From Paenibacillus polymyxa (GTDB lineage: Bacteria > Bacillota > Bacilli > Paenibacillales > Paenibacillaceae): a stretch of 64,000 bases of DNA. Location: NCBI RefSeq assembly GCF_015710975.1, contig NZ_CP049783.1, forward strand, positions 5,211,001-5,275,000. The letters are read 5' to 3'. Shown here piece after piece: positions 18,718-27,585 of this stretch. Position 1 is the first letter of the stretch. Every line of letters starts with the position of its first letter. A model generated the notes under the pieces. That model was not told the origin of the DNA. It made no database searches and saw only the letters and a list, made by a program, of their open reading frames with translations. Both the position numbers and the translations under genes were made by a program.

Positions 18718-18789
18718 CTTTTATATTTACACTCCTGTATCCCGTAATTATATTTTCTTTATAAGCGCTGCTTCTAAGTTGTTTCGCTT

Positions 18790-19593
18790 CTATAACATTC
18801 TGATAATCAAGCCTGCTGTCTCTTCAATGGCTTTATCTGTAACATCAATGACCGGACAATTCAGCTCTTTAAACAAAGACTGCGCATACGCGATTTCCTC
18901 TTCCACCCTTGTCGCTGTGGCGTATTGCACATTATTAGGAAGCCCCATAACCTTTAGTCGTTCACTGCGTATTTTCAACAGCAGCTCCGGCTGGATCGTC
19001 AATCCGAATACTCGGCCATGCTGAACATCCTTCAACTGAACAGGCGGTGTAAGCTCCGGTACAACCGGAATGTTGACTGTTTTATAACCTTTATGTGCGA
19101 GAAACATGGATAAAGGAGTTTTGGAAATACGTGACACTCCAAGCAATACTATATCTGCTTTGAGAATGGCGCTCACATCTTTGCCATCATCGTATTGAAC
19201 TGCAAAATCCAGTGCCTCTACACGCCGAAAATAGTTGTCGTCCAGTCGGTGCAGTAGACCAGGCTTCTCTTTGGGATCGTTATGAAACGTATCGGCAAAC
19301 GCCTGCATCATCGGTCCCATAATATCGACAGCCCGCACATTCAGCCGGACAGCCTCTTCTTTCATCGCCTCTCTCAATTCCGGCTGTACCAGCGTATAAG
19401 CTACAAAGCCTTTACGCTCGGCAACTTCCTCCATTACCCGACTCAGCTCGTCTTCATCCCTCACGTTCATAAATCTTTTGATCTCTGTGTCTGGTAACTC
19501 AAATTGGCGCATGGTCGCCTGTACGACAGCTTCTGCCGTCTCACCAATCGAGTCTGAACAGATCGCTATAAAATGACTGCTCGCCTGAACCAT
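18790..19593 (-). CDS. Pyruvate phosphate dikinase / PEP synthase regulatory protein (YqfL family)
   Basis: 267 residues, the usual size of the DUF299 family, which are bifunctional kinase/pyrophosphorylases acting on PPDK or PEP synthase. The nucleotide-binding P-loop-like motif GVSRISKTP sits near residue 153, followed by the NIPVVPE segment seen in this family. GGAGG lies just upstream of the ATG, 13 bp after the ccpN stop, so the two form one transcription unit as in Bacillus (yqzB-yqfL). In Bacillus YqfL modulates CcpN activity; the same is inferred here. Confidence 0.9.
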   Translation of the reverse strand: MVQASSHFIAICSDSIGETAEAVVQATMRQFELPDTEIKRFMNVRDEDELSRVMEEVAERKGFVAYTLVQPELREAMKEEAVRLNVRAVDIMGPMMQAFADTFHNDPKEKPGLLHRLDDNYFRRVEALDFAVQYDDGKDVSAILKADIVLLGVSRISKTPLSMFLAHKGYKTVNIPVVPELTPPVQLKDVQHGRVFGLTIQPELLLKIRSERLKVMGLPNNVQYATATRVEEEIAYAQSLFKELNCPVIDVTDKAIEETAGLIIRML

Positions 19594-19606
19594 TCGATTC
19601 CTCCCA

Positions 19607-20251
19607 TTAATCCTCTGCTACCATATCGAGCAACATTTTAATAATATTTGTTTTTGTAATACGTCCCACGACTTTCCAGTGCTCTCCTGGTTTGTCAGAA
19701 TCCGAAGGGACGACGACAGGCAGGCTGTCGATTTGACGAGCAATAATTTTGCGTGCTGCCTCTAGTACGGTATCCTCTGGGGAAACAGTGACCACATTCG
19801 CCTGCCGGGTCATCACAAGACTGACAGGAATGGTTGCTGCATTGGGATTGCCTAACGTTACCTTGAGTAAATCCTTGCGGGAAGCCACCCCTGCCAAATC
19901 TCCGTCTTCATCGGTGACAATCAAATTGCTCACATTTTCCAAAAATAGAGCTACGACAGCTTCCTGAATTGTGGTTGTTTCACGTACGATGACTGGAACC
20001 CCGTGAAGATCACCGACTTTCATTTGCAAAAGCCGGAATTTTTCCTCCCGGTTCGGCGTGCCCCGCTTTCCAACAAAATAACCGACCTTGGGCTTAGCAT
20101 CTATGTAATTCAGAATGCCCAATTTGGATAGGTCGGTCCGAATGGTCGCCTTACTGAGATTAAGCATTTCCGCAATCTGGTCACCCGTTATCGGGGCATG
20201 CTTTTGTACGATGTTTAAAATTTCTACTTGTCTTGCCGTAAGGTCGATGAT
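19607..20251 (-). CDS. ccpN: CcpN-type repressor of gluconeogenic genes, apparent AUC start
   Basis: 214 residues if it starts at the ATC at 20251. The N-terminal winged helix (DLTARQVEIL...ITGDQIAEMLNLS) is followed by two CBS domains (about residues 80-205). CcpN represses gapB and pckA under glycolytic conditions. Start choice: a perfect AAGGAGG lies seven bases before ATC-ATC in this frame, the protein then has the 212-residue size of Bacillus CcpN, and no ATG, GTG or TTG exists in frame upstream. The first ATG, at 20167 or just above, would delete the DNA-binding helix. The AUC start is therefore inferred from the ribosome site and the family length. Confidence 0.85.
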   Translation of the reverse strand: MIDLTARQVEILNIVQKHAPITGDQIAEMLNLSKATIRTDLSKLGILNYIDAKPKVGYFVGKRGTPNREEKFRLLQMKVGDLHGVPVIVRETTTIQEAVVALFLENVSNLIVTDEDGDLAGVASRKDLLKVTLGNPNAATIPVSLVMTRQANVVTVSPEDTVLEAARKIIARQIDSLPVVVPSDSDKPGEHWKVVGRITKTNIIKMLLDMVAED

Positions 20252-20403
20252 GAACGCCCCTCCTTTTTTTGCTTGCGATCTGATATAGAATATAATACGT
20301 CATATATAATAATAAATCAACCTAAAAAAGCATATAAAACATCACATATATAAAATTAAAGTGGTTATTCATGTTTTTTTATCATTTAAAACACTTATTC
20401 CAT

Positions 20404-20453
20404 ACAAAAAACGGGTGCTTTATCCCCCCTCTTTCGAGTAAGGCAAAGCACCC
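20404..20453 (-). terminator. Terminator of the MacAB/TolC-like operon
   Basis: Stem GGGTGCTTT / AAAGCACCC with a long loop, followed on the minus strand by G-TTTTTT. It begins seven bases past the permease stop codon. Confidence 0.8.
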
Positions 20454-20459
20454 TCTTTC

Positions 20460-21671
20460 CTATTCGTATCTTAAAGCATCAATCGGACGCAGCTTCGAAG
20501 CCTTGCGCGCCGGATATACTCCAAACAGTACGCCGACTCCCATGCAGCACAGAAAAGAGTACAACACTGGCTCTATCGAATACACAATCGGCATTTGGAC
20601 GAATTTCTCAAGCAGCTTTGCACCCCCAAGACCCACCATTACACCGACTAGTCCACCCATTAGACTAAGAAAAACAGCCTCAGCCACAAACTGCAGCATA
20701 ATATCACTGCGCTGCGCACCAATCGCTTTGCGAATTCCGATCTCCCTCGTACGCTCCGTGACGGACACCAGCATAATATTCATAATACCAACACCGCCAA
20801 CACCGAGCGCAATTGCAGCTACACCGATCAGCAGCATATTCATAACCCGGTCAACCCCAGACACTGTTTTTAAGATTTCCGTCTGGGTCATGATTTGAAA
20901 ATCATCGCCCTCTGATGGCTTTAGCTCATGTCTGGCACGCAGCACCTGCCGGATTTCAGCACTTGCCTGATCAATCCTGTCCTCCGTTGTTGCAGAGGCA
21001 TTCACCTGCTGAATGCTCATATTGCCCAGCCGTTCCATTCCAGTTGTAATCGGTACATATACCTGCTGCCCGCTGTTGCTCATATTGGAATTGGAATTGG
21101 TCAGCACACCAACCACCTTAAAAGGCAACTGCTTGATCATGATGGTCTCACCGACTGCCCTGGAGGCATCCGGGCCAAAAATATTACGGGCTGCATCACT
21201 CCCCAGCACAGCCACATTCATCCGTTTATCCACTTCATAGTGAGTAAACGACCTGCCCTGAGCTAGCGACAGCTTTCTCACATGGACAAATGCCAGCGAA
21301 GTCCCCTCAATTTGCCCGCTGACCTTATTGCGACTCCACGTAATATCTGCACTGGTCATCGCACTTGGTGCTACCTCTGCGACTGCTTTTTGCTGCTCTA
21401 GCGCCTCGATATCCTCCAGAGATATCCCTTTCGTCTGATTGAACGACATGGAGCTGGACCCATCATATGGAGCATAAGGATAGATCATCAGCAGATTATT
21501 TCCCATACTATTGATCTGCGATGTAATTGTAGCGGTTGATCCTTTACCGATGGCTACAATCGCAATCACGGCGGCCACTCCGATAATAATGCCCACCATG
21601 GTCAGCAAGGATCGCAGCATATTGGTTCGCAAACTATTGAGCGATACACGAATAATTTCCTGAAATTTCAT
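20460..21671 (-). CDS. MacB-type ABC transporter permease
   Basis: 403 residues with the MacB/FtsX arrangement: one N-terminal helix (about 20-45), a large extracytoplasmic domain (about 50-275), then three helices (about 280-395). The GIRKAIGAQRSDI cytoplasmic loop and the final KLRPIDALRYE are typical of the family. It overlaps the ATPase gene by four bases (ATGA), so translation is coupled. With the ATPase, the membrane fusion protein and a TolC-like protein it forms a complete MacAB-like module. Such systems in Bacillales (YknXYZ) protect against toxic peptides; the substrate here is unknown. Confidence 0.9.
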   Translation of the reverse strand: MKFQEIIRVSLNSLRTNMLRSLLTMVGIIIGVAAVIAIVAIGKGSTATITSQINSMGNNLLMIYPYAPYDGSSSMSFNQTKGISLEDIEALEQQKAVAEVAPSAMTSADITWSRNKVSGQIEGTSLAFVHVRKLSLAQGRSFTHYEVDKRMNVAVLGSDAARNIFGPDASRAVGETIMIKQLPFKVVGVLTNSNSNMSNSGQQVYVPITTGMERLGNMSIQQVNASATTEDRIDQASAEIRQVLRARHELKPSEGDDFQIMTQTEILKTVSGVDRVMNMLLIGVAAIALGVGGVGIMNIMLVSVTERTREIGIRKAIGAQRSDIMLQFVAEAVFLSLMGGLVGVMVGLGGAKLLEKFVQMPIVYSIEPVLYSFLCCMGVGVLFGVYPARKASKLRPIDALRYE

Positions 21672-22387
21672 GCCTTCACTTCCTCTGCCGCCATTCTTCG
21701 TTTCTCAACAGGCTGATCCTTTTCAATCCGCCCATCTCGAAAATGAATCAGACGCTTGGCGTATTCCGCAACCTCCTGATCATGAGTAACCAGTACAACC
21801 GTTTTCCCCTGATCGTTCAGACGCTGAAAAATCCCCATGATTTCCACACTTGTTTTGGAGTCCAAAGCTCCTGTCGGTTCATCCGCCAAGAGAATAACCG
21901 GATTGTTCACAAGTGCACGCGCAATGGATACCCGTTGCTGTTGACCGCCTGACAATTCGTTTGGCCTGTTGTTCATCCGGTCGCCTAGACCTACACTTGT
22001 GAGGGCATCCATGGCCCGCAAACGACGCTCCTTGGCAGAAACTCCCGCATAGATCATAGGCAGTTCCACATTCTCCAAAGCTGTTGATCGCGGAAGCAAA
22101 TGGAATTTTTGAAATACAAATCCGATTTTCTGATTACGTATAATAGCCAGTTCATCCTCGCGGGCATCTAAGATCGAATATCCATCCAAATAAAATTGTC
22201 CTGACGTAGGTAAATCCAGACAGCCGATAACATTCATCATCGTGGACTTGCCTGAACCAGACGGTCCCATAATCGCAACAAAATCACCGTCAGCAATATC
22301 AAGTTGAACCTCACGCAGAGCATGAATTTCCTGATCTCCGACATGGTACACTTTTTTCAAACCCTCAATCTGAATAACATATCTCAT
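21668..22387 (-). CDS. MacB-type ABC transporter ATPase
   Basis: 239 residues. Walker A GPSGSGKST, signature LSGGQQQRVSIARAL, Walker B ILLADEPTGALDS and H-loop VLVTHD are all intact, as in the LolD/YknY class that pairs with MacB-like permeases. It lies 6 bp after the membrane fusion protein gene and overlaps the permease gene by four bases. It should power mechanotransmission by the MacB-like permease rather than classical translocation, going by the family. Confidence 0.93.
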   Translation of the reverse strand: MRYVIQIEGLKKVYHVGDQEIHALREVQLDIADGDFVAIMGPSGSGKSTMMNVIGCLDLPTSGQFYLDGYSILDAREDELAIIRNQKIGFVFQKFHLLPRSTALENVELPMIYAGVSAKERRLRAMDALTSVGLGDRMNNRPNELSGGQQQRVSIARALVNNPVILLADEPTGALDSKTSVEIMGIFQRLNDQGKTVVLVTHDQEVAEYAKRLIHFRDGRIEKDQPVEKRRMAAEEVKA

Positions 22388-22393
22388 GCCCGT

Positions 22394-23851
22394 TTAAAAG
22401 CCCCCCTGCATGCCGCCCATTGCGGAAGGATCTGGCGGAGGTTCAGGAGCAGGCACAACAATCGTGTCCCCCTCCTTTACACCGGATTTAAGCTCTACTC
22501 GGTCTGGCGTGTAAAATCCGAGTTCTACGGGCTTAAATGTGCGTGCCCCGGGATTCGCAGCGTTAGCAGAAACATACACGCCATCCTGGCCTCCTTCGGA
22601 TCTCAGTGCAGTCGCAGGAACGAACAGTACATTTTTGTGTACTCCCAAAATAACGGCCACATTCATAATCATGCCTGTTTTTAGCTTACCTTTCGGGTCA
22701 TGTACAGACATCTCCATCAAATACGTCGTCATCCCTTCATCCGTAGAGGCTTCCGGTGAGACAAATTGCACCTTGCCTGGAAACGATTCACCCGGATATG
22801 CATTGGTCGTCAACACAGCCGTAAGCCCCTTTTTGACCTTGACAATGTCGGTCTGACTTACCTTCACAACTACCTTAAGGTCGTTGGAATCCGAGTTATT
22901 CATTACAATAAATGGAGCCGTCGGACTGGTCCCTACATCCCCGTTCACCTTTAAAATCACTCCGTCCCACGGCGCCGTGACCTGAAGCTTGTTTAACTCA
23001 TTTTTTTTCTGCTCCAACTCAGTTGCCAGTCTTCGAACCTCTATCCGTGAGGATTGAATACTCGATGCATCAGCCGGAACCTGAGTCTTGTGAAGCTCAG
23101 CCATTGCAGCACGGTAGCCAATTTCAGCCTCTGAAATGGTGCGACGTTTTTGCGACATAATTTTGCGGAACTGTAAATCTAGATTATCATAGTCCGTTTG
23201 TGCTTTATCCAATGCTTGCTCAGCCTGCTCCAATTCACTATTGGATACTGCCCCGGCATCGTGTAAAAATTTTTGGTCTTCATATGCCTTCCGTGCCTGC
23301 TCCAACTGCTTTTTGGAAGCTTTCTTCTGACTCTCGGCTTCTTCCAGCTCAAATGATTCTTGCGCTGTATCGACAGCCATTTTGGCCCGAAGTACATTTG
23401 TTTTCTGAATTTCAATATCCTCCGCCTTCGGACCCTTCTCCAATTCAGCCAGCTTGGATTTCGATATCTCCAAAGAATCAGACGCACTTTGTATTTGCAT
23501 TTTAATTTCTGAACTGTCCAGAAGCGCCAGCACTTGCCCTTTTTTGACCTTGTCCCCGGCTTTCACGTTCACCGCAGCCAGCTTGTTATCGCCTGCACTC
23601 GTAAAGTTCAGCTTCACTTCCTTGGATGCTTGCACGGTGCCGGACGTGTCCAGCTTCTCGCTCACATCGCCGCGCTCTACTTTAAACGTCTCGTCCTGAA
23701 CTATAGGTGCTGCCTGCTCTTTGGGCATATTCAGATATACTGCTGCTCCGCCTCCGCCTACAATCAGCAAAACAATCGCAGTCCAGATCCACTTTTTTCT
23801 CCGTTTTCTCCGTAGCTTGATTAAAGCATCATTTAAAACCGTTTCTGCCAA
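22394..23851 (-). CDS. Membrane fusion protein (MacA/YknX-type, HlyD family)
   Basis: 485 residues with a TTG start behind GGGAGG. One N-terminal membrane helix (about 20-40) is followed by a lipoyl/barrel-sandwich half, a long coiled coil (about 125-275, rich in Lys/Glu/Gln), the second lipoyl half and beta-barrel domains. It ends in a Pro-rich then Met/Gly-rich tail (PEPPPDPSAMGGMQGGF). It links the extracytoplasmic domain of the permease to an external partner. The neighbour upstream is a TolC-like helical protein 13 bp away, so the two coiled coils may interact. Confidence 0.9.
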   Translation of the reverse strand: MAETVLNDALIKLRRKRRKKWIWTAIVLLIVGGGGAAVYLNMPKEQAAPIVQDETFKVERGDVSEKLDTSGTVQASKEVKLNFTSAGDNKLAAVNVKAGDKVKKGQVLALLDSSEIKMQIQSASDSLEISKSKLAELEKGPKAEDIEIQKTNVLRAKMAVDTAQESFELEEAESQKKASKKQLEQARKAYEDQKFLHDAGAVSNSELEQAEQALDKAQTDYDNLDLQFRKIMSQKRRTISEAEIGYRAAMAELHKTQVPADASSIQSSRIEVRRLATELEQKKNELNKLQVTAPWDGVILKVNGDVGTSPTAPFIVMNNSDSNDLKVVVKVSQTDIVKVKKGLTAVLTTNAYPGESFPGKVQFVSPEASTDEGMTTYLMEMSVHDPKGKLKTGMIMNVAVILGVHKNVLFVPATALRSEGGQDGVYVSANAANPGARTFKPVELGFYTPDRVELKSGVKEGDTIVVPAPEPPPDPSAMGGMQGGF

Positions 23852-23864
23852 CGCCTTTTCCTCC

Positions 23865-25028
23865 CTATGTGCTCCATGGCTTGTTCAACGTATACTCATT
23901 TTGATCCAACTCGATCGCCAGCTCTTCCATTTGCCGTTCAATCTGGTTTACTTTCAACTGGTTGTTTTTCAATTCCATCTCAATAATTAGACCTCTGACC
24001 CACTTTTTGTGTGATAACTCCAAGGCTTCTTTTGCTGTACGCAAGCTTTCTTCCAGTTGTACGTATTTCTTTTGGTTTTCCTTAACCGTGGCATACAAAT
24101 TGCGGAGTGATTCAGCAAAATCCTTTTGACCTTTGGCGAGCTCCTCCTTAGCTGTATCAACATCCATTTTAGCTAGATCGTAAGCACCTGCACCGTTATT
24201 AAAATCAAAATATCTCACATTGAGTTCCGAAGTTTTGATACTATCCTCCAGCTTCCATAAATTCGGATTCATGTCTGTCAGCTGTTGTATATGTAATTCA
24301 ATATCCAGCTTCTTCGGTTCCTTGTACACGGGTCGATCCACCATTTCATAGGCTGTTCCGTTAGGCTGTCCCATAAGGAAGTTCAGAGCATCCCTGGATT
24401 TTTGCAACGCAATTTTTCCCTGCTCGACCGCTTGCTCCGCCTGGACTCTGGCCTGTGTACTCTCGTTTTTCGCATATTCAGACAGCTTGCCTCGCGCAAA
24501 TTTGGCAAGTGCAATCTTTTCCTCCGCTTGGGCGATTTCAAGCGCCTCCAGATCATTTTTCACCTGATTCTCTGCTACAAACACACTTTGGTAGCTTTTC
24601 ATTACATTAAAATAAATCTGGTCTTTGGCATATTGCGCTTGCTTTTTGCTGGCTAGATAGGATAGTGTCGAGGAACTGTAATTCCTCCAGGACGTTTCAT
24701 TATCAACATACTCATTGTCTATATAATCGATAGGTGAATTACCCAGCTCCTTTTCGGCATTTTTCAATTCAAGTCTACGGCGCTCTACATCCCGCTCGGC
24801 GGTACGCGTATTGTAGCTGTTCGTCTGTGCCCATTCCACTGCCTGCTTAAGCGTTAATGGAGGTAGAGCCTGTCCCGTTACGGATGATGTCTTTGACGTA
24901 GCTGCAGCAGATGAATTAACTGACATATTTGCTGACATGCTTCCTGATGGACTGTCAGCCTGTACAGTGGTGACCAAACCTGTAGAAAAGGACAATACAA
25001 GCAGCACGGCAGCCGCTTTTTGCTTCAT
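23865..25028 (-). CDS. Secreted TolC-like coiled-coil protein of the MacAB-type operon
   Basis: 387 residues from the ATG at 25028 (GGGGAG upstream). Signal peptide about residues 1-26, then a Ser-rich stretch and a region that begins LTLKQAVEWAQ, the classic opening of outer-membrane efflux (TolC) repeats. The rest is almost entirely alpha-helical with heptad-like patterns, including AEKELGNSP and AKFARGKLSE. It is shorter than Gram-negative TolC and lacks an evident beta-barrel stretch. First gene of a four-gene operon. In a monoderm it cannot be an outer-membrane channel in the ordinary sense; a cell-wall conduit or adaptor is conceivable but unproven. Confidence 0.75.
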   Translation of the reverse strand: MKQKAAAVLLVLSFSTGLVTTVQADSPSGSMSANMSVNSSAAATSKTSSVTGQALPPLTLKQAVEWAQTNSYNTRTAERDVERRRLELKNAEKELGNSPIDYIDNEYVDNETSWRNYSSSTLSYLASKKQAQYAKDQIYFNVMKSYQSVFVAENQVKNDLEALEIAQAEEKIALAKFARGKLSEYAKNESTQARVQAEQAVEQGKIALQKSRDALNFLMGQPNGTAYEMVDRPVYKEPKKLDIELHIQQLTDMNPNLWKLEDSIKTSELNVRYFDFNNGAGAYDLAKMDVDTAKEELAKGQKDFAESLRNLYATVKENQKKYVQLEESLRTAKEALELSHKKWVRGLIIEMELKNNQLKVNQIERQMEELAIELDQNEYTLNKPWST

Positions 25029-25346
25029 AAATGAATTTCTCCCCTTTCGGTGCATCTTCGAATCTTTTCCATTCTTTTCGACATAAATTTCCACGAATTC
25101 TTCGCATTCTAATTGTACTTTCAGGTTTATGTTGGTACAAGGTGTCAAAACAATACATTTTTGTAACCTTTGCTGCCAGATTACTCGTTGTAAACTACTT
25201 TACACCCCACCAGACATAGATTTAATCTGTTTTTACCTGAACTTTACCTAAATTTCAGCTAATTTTAAGGAAACTAACAGCATCTATTAAGGTTTGGAAC
25301 ATATACTAGAGAAAGAATAACAGCCGCTCACTAGGAGGGTTAATAG

Positions 25347-25535
25347 ATGATAAAAGAATCTCGCATGACAACTACTAACGAACCGTCTGATTTATGGATG
25401 ACTCGCTTTCTACGCGAATCAGATCAAAAAAAGAAACAACTCATTCGGGAAGCCCGAAAAAATAATGATATACCGCTAATGAACAGTATTTCTTTTCACC
25501 TTGCCCAGCGTGACCAGCAGCATCTGATTGGATAA
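25347..25535 (+). CDS. Small hypothetical protein, 62 residues
   Basis: A short, charged protein with a strong AGGAGG eight bases before the ATG. The first half has a WMTRFLRESDQKKKQLIREARK helix-like basic segment; no domain is recognised. It stands alone, divergent from the TolC-like operon and ended by a strong hairpin, which together with the ribosome site argues that it is real. Confidence 0.6.
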   Translation: MIKESRMTTTNEPSDLWMTRFLRESDQKKKQLIREARKNNDIPLMNSISFHLAQRDQQHLIG

Positions 25536-25603
25536 GCTTAACTGGGAAATCTAGTGCTATATATGAATACCCCCCTTCGTTAATCTACATGATACGCCAG
25601 TTT

Positions 25604-25651
25604 AAAAAGAGACGGGACAAATCAAAACTATGATTTGTCCCGTCTCTTTTT
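25604..25651. terminator. Bidirectional terminator
   Basis: 21-base perfect stem starting AAAAAGAGACGGGACAAATC with a six-base loop, bounded by A5 and T5 tracts. It separates the convergent small ORF and the alkyltransferase-like gene. Confidence 0.9.
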
Positions 25652-25716
25652 GGCGAGGATTCAGACTAGTGTTATATTGTGTCTCAAAAACAATGCCACC
25701 TTTGCTCGTTCCTCGC

Positions 25717-26040
25717 CTATTCTTCCATCTCCGTCTGCGGATGATATAGATATTGATCCAGCGGGATACGTCCGTTTGCATTAAACTGTATGCCCTCTTC
25801 TTCCAAGTACAGGCGCTGCAGGGATGCGGACTCATCCTCCTGCAAAGCAATCTCGCCCAAGCGGTTGACTACTCTATGCCATGGAAGTCGATGTTTTTGG
25901 CTCAGTGTATGCAAAATTCGCACCACCTGTCTAGCACCTCTTGGGCTTCCGGCCTCTGCCGCAATTTGACCATAAGTCATTACTTTTCCCTCAGGGATCA
26001 GCAATATAATCTGAAGCACTCGGGCAGTGAAAGGCTGCAT
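25717..26040 (-). CDS. Alkyltransferase-like protein (ATL)
   Basis: 107 residues matching the DNA-binding domain of O6-alkylguanine-DNA alkyltransferases, but the active-site PCHR is PWHR, with Trp in place of the acceptor Cys. That is the mark of ATL proteins, which bind O6-alkylguanine without repairing it and hand the lesion to nucleotide excision repair. Other family features seen are PEGKVMTYGQIA and the GARQVVRIL helix. GGAGG lies upstream of the ATG. It appears to be a single gene. Confidence 0.88.
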   Translation of the reverse strand: MQPFTARVLQIILLIPEGKVMTYGQIAAEAGSPRGARQVVRILHTLSQKHRLPWHRVVNRLGEIALQEDESASLQRLYLEEEGIQFNANGRIPLDQYLYHPQTEMEE

Positions 26041-26102
26041 GTTCTAATTCCTCCGCGTTACTATTGCTTTTTTCCATTATTATAGCACCCTGAACAGAGG
26101 CC

Positions 26103-26144
26103 AAAAACCCCTGCTCCTACAAATGTAAGAAACAGGGGGGGAAC
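26103..26144 (-). terminator. Terminator of the SGNH hydrolase gene
   Basis: CCCCTG...CAGGGG stem with a partly paired interior, followed on the minus strand by TTTTT. It lies 14-55 bp past the hydrolase stop. Confidence 0.7.
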
Positions 26145-26157
26145 CTATCATTGCAAT

Positions 26158-27318
26158 TTAGAATCCACTCAGGCCCTGTCTTTTTAAATCCTGTGCTACC
26201 AATCGCGCCAGTTCCCTTGCACCCGCAAAGTTTGGATGTAGTGTATCACCGTTCATATACAAAGCCAGCGTAGCATCTTTGCCAATAGAGGTGAAATAAG
26301 CTGAACTAAGAACATTCAGATCGACTAAAGGCGTTTGTTCCTCTTGAGCCAGTGCCAAAATAGCGCTTCTATACCATCTGTTTTCAGCGTTGTGTACATT
26401 GTTAGCATTAAAGTCAGTGGCTCGGCCTTGCGGTGTTGACAGAATTACCGTCGCCCCCTTAGCCTTCACCTGCCGAATCATATCCCGCATCCAATCCTTA
26501 AACTCCGCTTCGCTTTCGTTATGCTTTGGATTGGTGTCATTAATGCCTAATTGGAGAATAAAATAATCCCCTGGCTTGATATATTGAACGATCGCCTCTA
26601 ACTGACCATCGTGATGGAAGCCTCTAGCAATCTGGCCCCCTGACGCCATATTGCGAATTTGAAAAGTATTCGTGTTTACAAACTCTGGCAGCAGTTGACC
26701 CCATCCTGCCTGCACACTGCTATCTAGCGGATAATAGTTACATACCGTAGAATCCCCGCCGATATAAATCGTGCGATTCGTAACTGGATTGCTAGACAAT
26801 TGCCTGATTTCCAGTGCACTGAGTGTGAAGACTGCGCCCTCTTTGCCTTCAGTAACTAGCAGATTTAATTGTCCGTCTGTCACTGGAATTTGAAAACGAT
26901 CCTTAGCCCCATTTCCCGTCATATTTATGACCTGATACACCCCTTCGGCCGCAACACTCGAACGAGAAGTATTTCCTAAAGTAACCGACACCTCATACAA
27001 ACCTGGAGGAAGATCGACGTCGAAAGTATTCTCGCTTTTCGTACCTGTAGCCAAGAATCGTACCGCATCACTTGCCACCCCAGTCCCCGATGCACTGACA
27101 TTACGCATATTCTCAGGGGTACGAAAGCCATAGCCACGTGCTGAGTCATAGGACACCGAAGCGCTCACTCCGGTATACCCCGTTTCGACCGTACCCCCGC
27201 CAAAATCAAACTTGTACTCGCCAGTTGATGCATGTGCCGGGGTAGCTATACCCAGCCCCGGCGCACCACATAAAAAGGCTGCTAAAAGCATACCAGTCAA
27301 TCCTTTTTTCCACTTCAT
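26158..27318 (-). CDS. Secreted SGNH hydrolase, rhamnogalacturonan acetylesterase type (CE12)
   Basis: 386 residues. Signal peptide about 1-30, then a galactose-binding-like module (about 33-170, beginning YKFDFGGG) and an SGNH esterase (about 180-380). Block I is GGDSTVCNYY, block II has ASGGQIARG, block III GINDTN and block V DTLHPNFAG, giving the Ser and Asp/His catalytic residues. This is the layout of Bacillus YesT/RhgT-like esterases that remove acetyl groups from rhamnogalacturonan I. It sits some 10 kb from the rhamnose catabolic genes, which would use the released sugar; linkage is inferred. Confidence 0.88.
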   Translation of the reverse strand: MKWKKGLTGMLLAAFLCGAPGLGIATPAHASTGEYKFDFGGGTVETGYTGVSASVSYDSARGYGFRTPENMRNVSASGTGVASDAVRFLATGTKSENTFDVDLPPGLYEVSVTLGNTSRSSVAAEGVYQVINMTGNGAKDRFQIPVTDGQLNLLVTEGKEGAVFTLSALEIRQLSSNPVTNRTIYIGGDSTVCNYYPLDSSVQAGWGQLLPEFVNTNTFQIRNMASGGQIARGFHHDGQLEAIVQYIKPGDYFILQLGINDTNPKHNESEAEFKDWMRDMIRQVKAKGATVILSTPQGRATDFNANNVHNAENRWYRSAILALAQEEQTPLVDLNVLSSAYFTSIGKDATLALYMNGDTLHPNFAGARELARLVAQDLKRQGLSGF

Positions 27319-27516
27319 TCTTCATTCCTCCTCCAGATTTTTAATTGCATGAAGCAAAGAATATTTTTGTAAGCGTATACATAAAATTCTACCCATGGTT
27401 GCAGGGTTGTACCTATGTCATTCTTATGCAATTGAAAAGTAGCTTATTCGTTAAGCTGAACTTGTACTTGTCAGCCTGCATAGTGAGTATGATCCAGTAT
27501 ATTATATGCCTGTACA

Positions 27517-27549
27517 CAAAAAAGCTTCGCAGATCCAACTGCGAAGCTC
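27517..27549 (-). terminator. Terminator hairpin
   Basis: Perfect AGCTTCGCAG / CTGCGAAGCT stem with a six-base loop and TTTTTT on the minus strand, 36 bp past the stop of the hypothetical gene above it. Confidence 0.85.
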
Positions 27550-27585
27550 CCTGAAGCAAAATTCCGTTAGTTCAAAACTACTGCA

